This document shows, piece by piece, positions 58,192 through 64,000 of a stretch of 64,000 nucleotides of DNA (within the stretch, counting starts at the first letter, position 1; each line of letters opens with the position of its first letter). Under the pieces are notes generated by a model, which was not told the DNA's origin, did no database searches, and saw only the letters and a program-made list of their open reading frames with translations. The stretch is taken from assembly GCF_029227915.1 (NCBI RefSeq), contig NC_079875.1, forward strand, positions 29,760,001 through 29,824,000, given 5' to 3'. This DNA is from Hydractinia symbiolongicarpus. Taxonomy: Eukaryota > Cnidaria > Hydrozoa > Anthoathecata > Hydractiniidae. A program made the position numbers and the translations under genes.

Positions 58192-59689
58192 ATGGCAACA
58201 AGCGGAAGTTTTTTCAATAAAAAGTTTACAACTCCTAAAGGTGTAAGGGTATTACTACCAAAATCAAGCTCCACGAGCAACAGAAATTTGTACAAGTGAG
58301 TTTGCTAATTTGTTATTCCTTAGATTAACCCATATTTTTACATATTTTGCTCATCTTGCTTATGTAAATACTTTAGATCTTCACCAACACGAGATATTTC
58401 CGTTTCTTCATCAGTGTTGTCTACTCCTACGAGCAATAACAGCACAAACATGCTCAGGTAAGAATATAACACAACAGTCAGAGACATAAAAGTGCCAATA
58501 TCAGCTGCAAACGTGAGATGGCGACTTTTCAAATAACTTTTTTATTTTTTTCGAGCTAAGATGGCTTGCATGTGATTTTGCTTAAATTTGAAACTTTCTC
58601 ATTGACATATAACTATATAGCTAGCTAGCTATATTTTCATTTAAAGGCCTATGAAATACCTGAGCGAAAAATCTGCTTCTGCACACAGTGTTTTATTATG
58701 TTTCTTGAGGATGGTCAACAACATGGAAGACAAGTTTACGAAAAAATTAGAGGACGTAAAATTGTTTTACAGAAATGAGGTTGACGATTTAAAATTAGAA
58801 ATTCAGACCCTCAGAGATGAAATTTCAATTTTAAAAGCACCTAAAGAAACAACAAAAATTAGCATTCCTGTGGAGCTCTCAGTAAGTTTTTTTATTTCAT
58901 GTTATACTTTTATGAGAAATAAAATAATGTAAAATATTTTTATTTACACAGAAAATGATCCGGGATTTGTATGTGCAATATGAGGAGGAAGGTGGTTGGG
59001 ATTACAATTGATCACTTCATGGTATAAAGTCAAAGAAAATGTGACGGTTATGAAGATGTGAATGCTCAGAATCTAAAGAGTGCAGAGAAGTATGTATATA
59101 ATAATTTACAGGTTTGATAATAACAGTGTCAAAATTTTATGGATTTGTCAGACAGTTAATAAATATTTATAGTTGCACCAACTCCCGATATGTTATTACT
59201 CCAGTATCAATTACATTTGAAATAATTGAATCGTGCATTTTCTTTCAGGAGCAGTGAATCAATATTTTGAGAGCCAAAAAAGAAAGCACAAATTACTTCT
59301 AAAAAGTGAAGAAGAACAAGGGATGGTAAAAAGAAATAGACGCATGATACCATGCATGCATAGAGTGAGTATTTTAATACAATGTTAACAGTTCTCCATT
59401 TCTATTATGAAGCCGTTATTGCATACTTTAAGGGAAGAAGGCGTTTGCAGAAAAACAAATTGTTCTGTTTTTGCTGGTGAAGCTGAACCACAAGAATGGG
59501 CAGAAGATTTTTAGAAGTCTTCCGTGGCGTAATGAATTGTCCACAGATTTAATCCGAAGATGCGATACAGAACTTGGTGTTGTTAGGCGTTATGGAGAGG
59601 CCTCAGAAAGGGAACCTAATATGCATTGTTTGGAATTTCTCAATCAGAACATTCTGAACAATGATGATAACATACAGCCAAACGCTTGA
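58192..59689 (+). pseudogene. Six-exon coiled-coil gene, BEN-like, damaged in exon 4
   Basis: Exons in phase: 58192-58295 (MATSGSFFNKKF start), about 58376-58458, about 58648-58880, about 58952-59090, about 59250-59365 and about 59431-59689. All borders are GT-AG, for example donors gtgagt, gtaaga, gtaagt. The protein is Ser-rich at first, has a coiled coil (FYRNEVDDLKLEIQTLRDE) and ends in a basic-acidic helical domain (DLIRRCDTELGVVRRYGE). The segment KMIRDLYVQYEEEGG and the C-terminal helices recall BEN-type DNA-binding domains, but this is tentative. Exon 4 has a TGA at about 59009 and at least one frameshift. A polyadenylation signal AATAAA lies at 59830. Confidence 0.5.
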
Positions 59690-59829
59690 TTTATTGGTGA
59701 CAATGAAAATGTGGCTGCATATATATATTTTATCTTCTTTTAAATGTACATATGCATTATTATATATATTTTTATATATTTTTATTTGTTTTGATTTTTT
59801 AAGATGATTCTTTACAAATTGACATGTAT

Positions 59830-59835
59830 AATAAA
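59830..59835 (+). terminator. Polyadenylation signal
   Basis: AATAAA, 141 bp after the stop codon of the coiled-coil gene at 59689. Confidence 0.4.
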
Positions 59836-60232
59836 CATACAAAATATCCAACCTTTTTATGGCTAAATTGAAAAAAAATCATTTTGTGCACATAACAAAC
59901 TTTCTTTATTTTTACTATATTGCAAAACATAAGTAGACTGTGGATAGTGTCATTTTAATTATATATTTTAACAGGTTTTATAATATTTGTTAGGTGTAAC
60001 CTTCAGTTTTTTTCTCCATAGTTTGAGAATATTCATGTGTAGTACAGTTCTTACTTGCTTTGAAAAAAACGATTGTACATAATGGATGTAAATAAAAAAA
60101 GTTATTATCCTTAATGATTGTTATTACATCCTTAACCCATGCACATACAACAGAGCCCTAACATAATAGGAGGTAAGACGAAAAAACTGGAGTCCAGGTT
60201 GGCATATAATAAGTAATACGGGATTTAATATT
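59836..60232. other. Intergenic
   Basis: Nothing recognised before the satellite array starts. Confidence 0.4.
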
Positions 60233-63200
60233 GTCGTTGTTGACCCTAAATGACAATTATCTTGTATCAATACGAAAAATCGCAAATATACAACACTCGT
60301 GTCTTTTAAAGGCCTCGTTTATCAATTTTACGGCTAAAATATATAGAACCTGAGACAAGGTTGTCGTCCCTAAATGACAATTTTCTTGTATCAATACGAA
60401 AAATTGAAAATGTATGAGCCATTCGTCACTTTGAAATGCCTCGCTTATCAACTTTACGTCTAAAATATCTAGAACCTGAGACGAGGTTGTTGACCCTAAA
60501 TGACAATTATCTTGCACCAATACGAAAAATCGCAAATATATAACACTCGTCTCTTTTAAATGCCTCGTTTATCAATTTTACTTCTAAAATATATAGAACC
60601 TGAGACAAGGTTGTCGTCCCTAAATGACAATTTTCTTGTATCAATACGAAAAATCGCAAATACATAAAACTCGTCTGTTTTAAATGACTGGTTTATCAAT
60701 TTTAGGGAAAAAAATATAAGAACCTGAAATGAAGTTGTTGAGCCTAGTACAACTATCCTGCGTCAATTCCAAAAATTGCAAACATATGAGATACTGGTCA
60801 ATTTTAAATGCCTCGTTTATCAATTTTACGACGAAAACATATAGAACCTGAGACAAGGTTGTCGTCCCTAAATGACAATTATCCTGTATCAATACGAAAA
60901 ATCGCAAATACATGACACTCGTCTCTTTAAAATGCCACGTTTATCAATTCCACGGCTAAGATATAAGACCGGAGACGAAGTTGGCGACCCTAAGTTCAAT
61001 TATCCTGTATCAATACAAAATGTCGCAAATATATCACACTCGTCTCTTTTAAATGCCTCGTTTATCAGTTTTACGACTAAAATATATAAAACCTGAGACG
61101 AGGTTGTTGACCCTGAGTGACAATTATCTTGTATCAATACGAAAAATCGCAAATATATAACACCCGTCTCTTTTTAATGCCTCGTTTATCAACTTTACGG
61201 CAGAAATATATAGAACCTGAGATGAGGTTGTCGTCCCTAAAGTGCAATTACCCTGTGTCAATACGAAAAATCGCAAATATATGAGTCACTCGACTCTTAT
61301 AAATGCTTCGTATATCGATCTTACGGCTAAAATATAAAAACCTGAAACGAGGTTGTTGACCCTAAATGACAATTTTTTGCATTAATACAAAAAATCGCAA
61401 ATATATAACATTCGTCTCTTTTAAATGCCTCCCTTGTCAACTATACGGCTATAATATGTAGAACCTGAGACGAGGTTGTCGTCCCTAAAGTGCAATTATC
61501 TTGTATCAATACGAAAAATCGCAAATATGTAACACTCGTCTCCTTTAAATGCCTGGTTTATCAATTTTACAGATAAAATATATAGAACCTGAGCCAAGGT
61601 TGTCGACCCTAAATGACAATTATCTTGTATGAACACATAAATCGCAAATATATGAGACTAGTCACGTTGAAATGCCTCGTTTATCAATTTTACGGCTATA
61701 ATATATAGAACCTGGGACGAGGTTGTCGTCCCTAAACTACAATTATCCTGTGTCAATCCGAAAAATCGCAAATATATGAGACTAGTCACATTGAAATGCC
61801 TCGTTTATCAATCAATTTTACGGCTATATTATATAGAACCTGGGACGAGGTTGTCGTCCCTAAACTACAATTATCCTGGATCAATACGAAAAATCGCAAG
61901 TATAAGAGACACTCGTCAATTTTAAATACCTTGTTTATCAATTTTATGGCCAAAATATATAGAACCTCAGACGAGGTTGTTGACCCTAAATGACAATTAT
62001 CTTGCATCAATACAAAAAATCGCAAATATATAACGCTCGTCCCTTTTACAGGCCTCGTTTATCAATTTTACGGCTATAATATATAGAACCTGGGACGAGG
62101 TTGTCGTCCCCAAACTACAATTATGCTGTAGCAATACGAAAAATCGCAAATATATGAGACTAATCACATTAAAATGCCTCGTTTATCAATTTTACGGCTA
62201 TATTATATAGAACCTCAGACGAGGTTGTCGTCCCTAAATGACAATGATCTTGTATCAATACGAAAAATCGCAAATATATCACACTCGTCTCTTTTAAATG
62301 CCTCGTTTATCAATTTTACGGCTAAAATATATAGAACCTGAGCCAAGGTTGTCGACCCTAAATGACAATTATCTTGTATCAATACGAAAAATCGCAAATA
62401 TGTATCACTCGTCTCTTTTAAATGCCACGTTTATCAATTCCACGGCAAAGATATAAGACCGGAGACGAAGTTGTTGACCCTAAATTACAATTATCTTGTA
62501 TCAATACAAAATGTCGGAAATATATGAGACTAGTCACATTGAAATGCCTCGTTTATCAATCAATTTTACGGCTATATTATATAGAACCTGGGACGAGGTT
62601 GTCGTCCCTAAACTACAATTATCCTGTATCAATACGAAAAATCGCAAGTATAGGAGACACTCGTCAATTTTAAATACCTTGTTTATCAATTTTATGGCCA
62701 AAATATATAGAACCTCAGACGAGGTTGTTGACCCTAAATGACAATTATCTTGCATCAATACAAAAAATCGCAAATATATAACGCTCGTCTCTTTTACATG
62801 CCTCGTTTATCAATTTTACGTCTAAAATATATAGAACCTCAGACGAGGTTGTTGACCCTAAATGACAATTATCTTGTATCAATACAAAAATCGCAAATAT
62901 ATAACACTCGTCATTTTGAAATTCCTCGTTTATCAATTTTTGCGGCTAAAATATATAGAACCTGAGACAAGGTTGTCGTCCCTAAATGACAATTTTCTTG
63001 TATCATTACAAAAAATCATAAATACATAACACCCGTCTCTTTTTAATGCCTCATTATCAACTTTACGGCTATAATATATAGAACCTGAGACGAGGTTGTT
63101 GACCCTGAGTGACAATTATCTTGTATCAATACGAAAAATCGCTAATATGTAACACTCGTCTCCTTTAATTGCCTGGTTTATCAATTTTAAAGATAAAATA

Positions 63201-64000
63201 TGTAGAACCTGAGCCAAGGTTGTCGTCCCTAAATGACAATTTTCTTGTCCCAATACGAAAAATTGCAAATGTATGAGACATTCGTCACTTTGAAATGCCT
63301 CTCTTATCAATTTTACGGCAATAATATATAGAACCTGAGATGAGGTTGTCGTCCCTAAAGTGCAATTATCCTGTATCAATACGGAAAATCGCAAATATAT
63401 GAGTCACTCGTCTCTTACAAATGCTTCGTATATCGATCTTACGGCTAAAATATAAAAACCTGAAACGAGGTTGTTGACCCTAAATGACAATTTTTTGCAT
63501 CAATACAAAAAATCGCAAATATATAACATTCGTCTCTTTTAAATGCCTCGCTTGTCAACTTTACGGCTATAGTATGTAGAACCTGAGACGAGGTTGTCGT
63601 CCCTAAATTGCAGTTATCTTGTATCAATACGAAAAATCGCAAATATGTATCACTCGTCTCTTTTAAATGCCTCGTTTATCAATTTTACAGATAAAATATA
63701 TAGAACCTGAGCCAAGGTTGTCGACCCTAAATGACAATTATCTTGTATCAATACGAAAAATCGCAAATATGTATCACTCGTCTCTTTTAAATGCCTGGTT
63801 TATCAATTTTACAGATAAAATATATAGAACCTGAGCCAAGGTTGTCGACCCTAAATGACAATTATCTTGTATCAATACGAAAAATCGCAAATATGTATCA
63901 CTCGTCTCTTTTAAATGCCTCGTTTATCAATTTTACGGCTAAAATATATAGAACCTGAGACGATGTTGTTGACCCTAACTGCTAATTATCTTGTATGAAC
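60233..64000 (-). repeat. Satellite array, ~123-bp monomer, about 31 units, runs off the window
   Basis: The same monomer as at 31313-33045, here reverse-complemented (cctgagacgaggttgt, gaccctaaatgacaatt, atcaatacgaaaaatcgc, cctcgtttatcaattttacg). Two monomer types (with gttgaccctaaatgac or gtcgtccctaaa) alternate irregularly. Longer duplications are superimposed: 61786-62025 recurs at 62534-62773 (offset 748 bp, six monomers), and the 61300-61560 block recurs at about 63415-63675 (about 17 monomers). The array continues past the window end. Confidence 0.95.

Noticed and set aside
60257-63642. Many overlapping frames with similar peptides on both strands
   Set aside because: The satellite period is near a multiple of three, so frames run through by chance. 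They have no independent support.

Overview
This is an AT-rich animal genome window. It has no operons, most genes have introns with canonical GT-AG borders, and satellite DNA and transposon remnants dominate. The gene content suggests a cnidarian, perhaps a hydrozoan: a TRIM gene with ankyrin repeats, an aerolysin-fold pore former, a SWIM zinc-finger family, and THAP, Tigger, Merlin and Tnp2-type transposon pieces. That assignment is inference, because no single marker fixes the species. All splice structures were read by eye from splice signals and phase.

Layout. 0-10 kb is a graveyard of nested mobile elements: a degenerate 28S rDNA piece that begins exactly at the R2 insertion site (172-328), a broken PHD-finger gene, a Ty3/gypsy protease scrap, Merlin and non-LTR scraps, a broken SWIM gene, and a 1.5 kb terminal-inverted-repeat unit (7728-9256). 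That unit carries a two-exon gene whose N-terminus resembles a MADS box, and perfect CArG boxes (CC-A/T6-GG) lie in both of its ends. 9.5-18.4 kb holds a gypsy integrase tail and an unusual retroelement. One intact reading frame joins a zinc knuckle, a restriction-like endonuclease and a complete ubiquitin-specific protease (USP); it lies between 864-bp, almost identical inverted repeats. A matching reverse transcriptase half lies in the opposite orientation beside it.

18.4-29.8 kb is mostly non-coding, with a THAP exon, a Tigger/CENP-B exon and dispersed repeats. 29.9-37.8 kb is the gene-bearing core: an aerolysin-like exon, a ~123-bp satellite array, and a RING/B-box/coiled-coil gene with two phase-compatible alternative last exons, one encoding ankyrin repeats. 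38-54 kb holds local repeat families, a small secreted cysteine-rich peptide gene, a tRNA-like gene with an intact Pol III promoter, minisatellites and a microsatellite. 54-59.8 kb has a broken protein kinase, a broken Tnp2-type transposase and a divergently transcribed coiled-coil gene. 60.2 kb to the end is the same ~123-bp satellite in the opposite orientation, with higher-order duplications.

The strongest candidates for something new are the MADS-like protein inside a unit with CArG-box ends, and the endonuclease-USP fusion inside a long inverted repeat.
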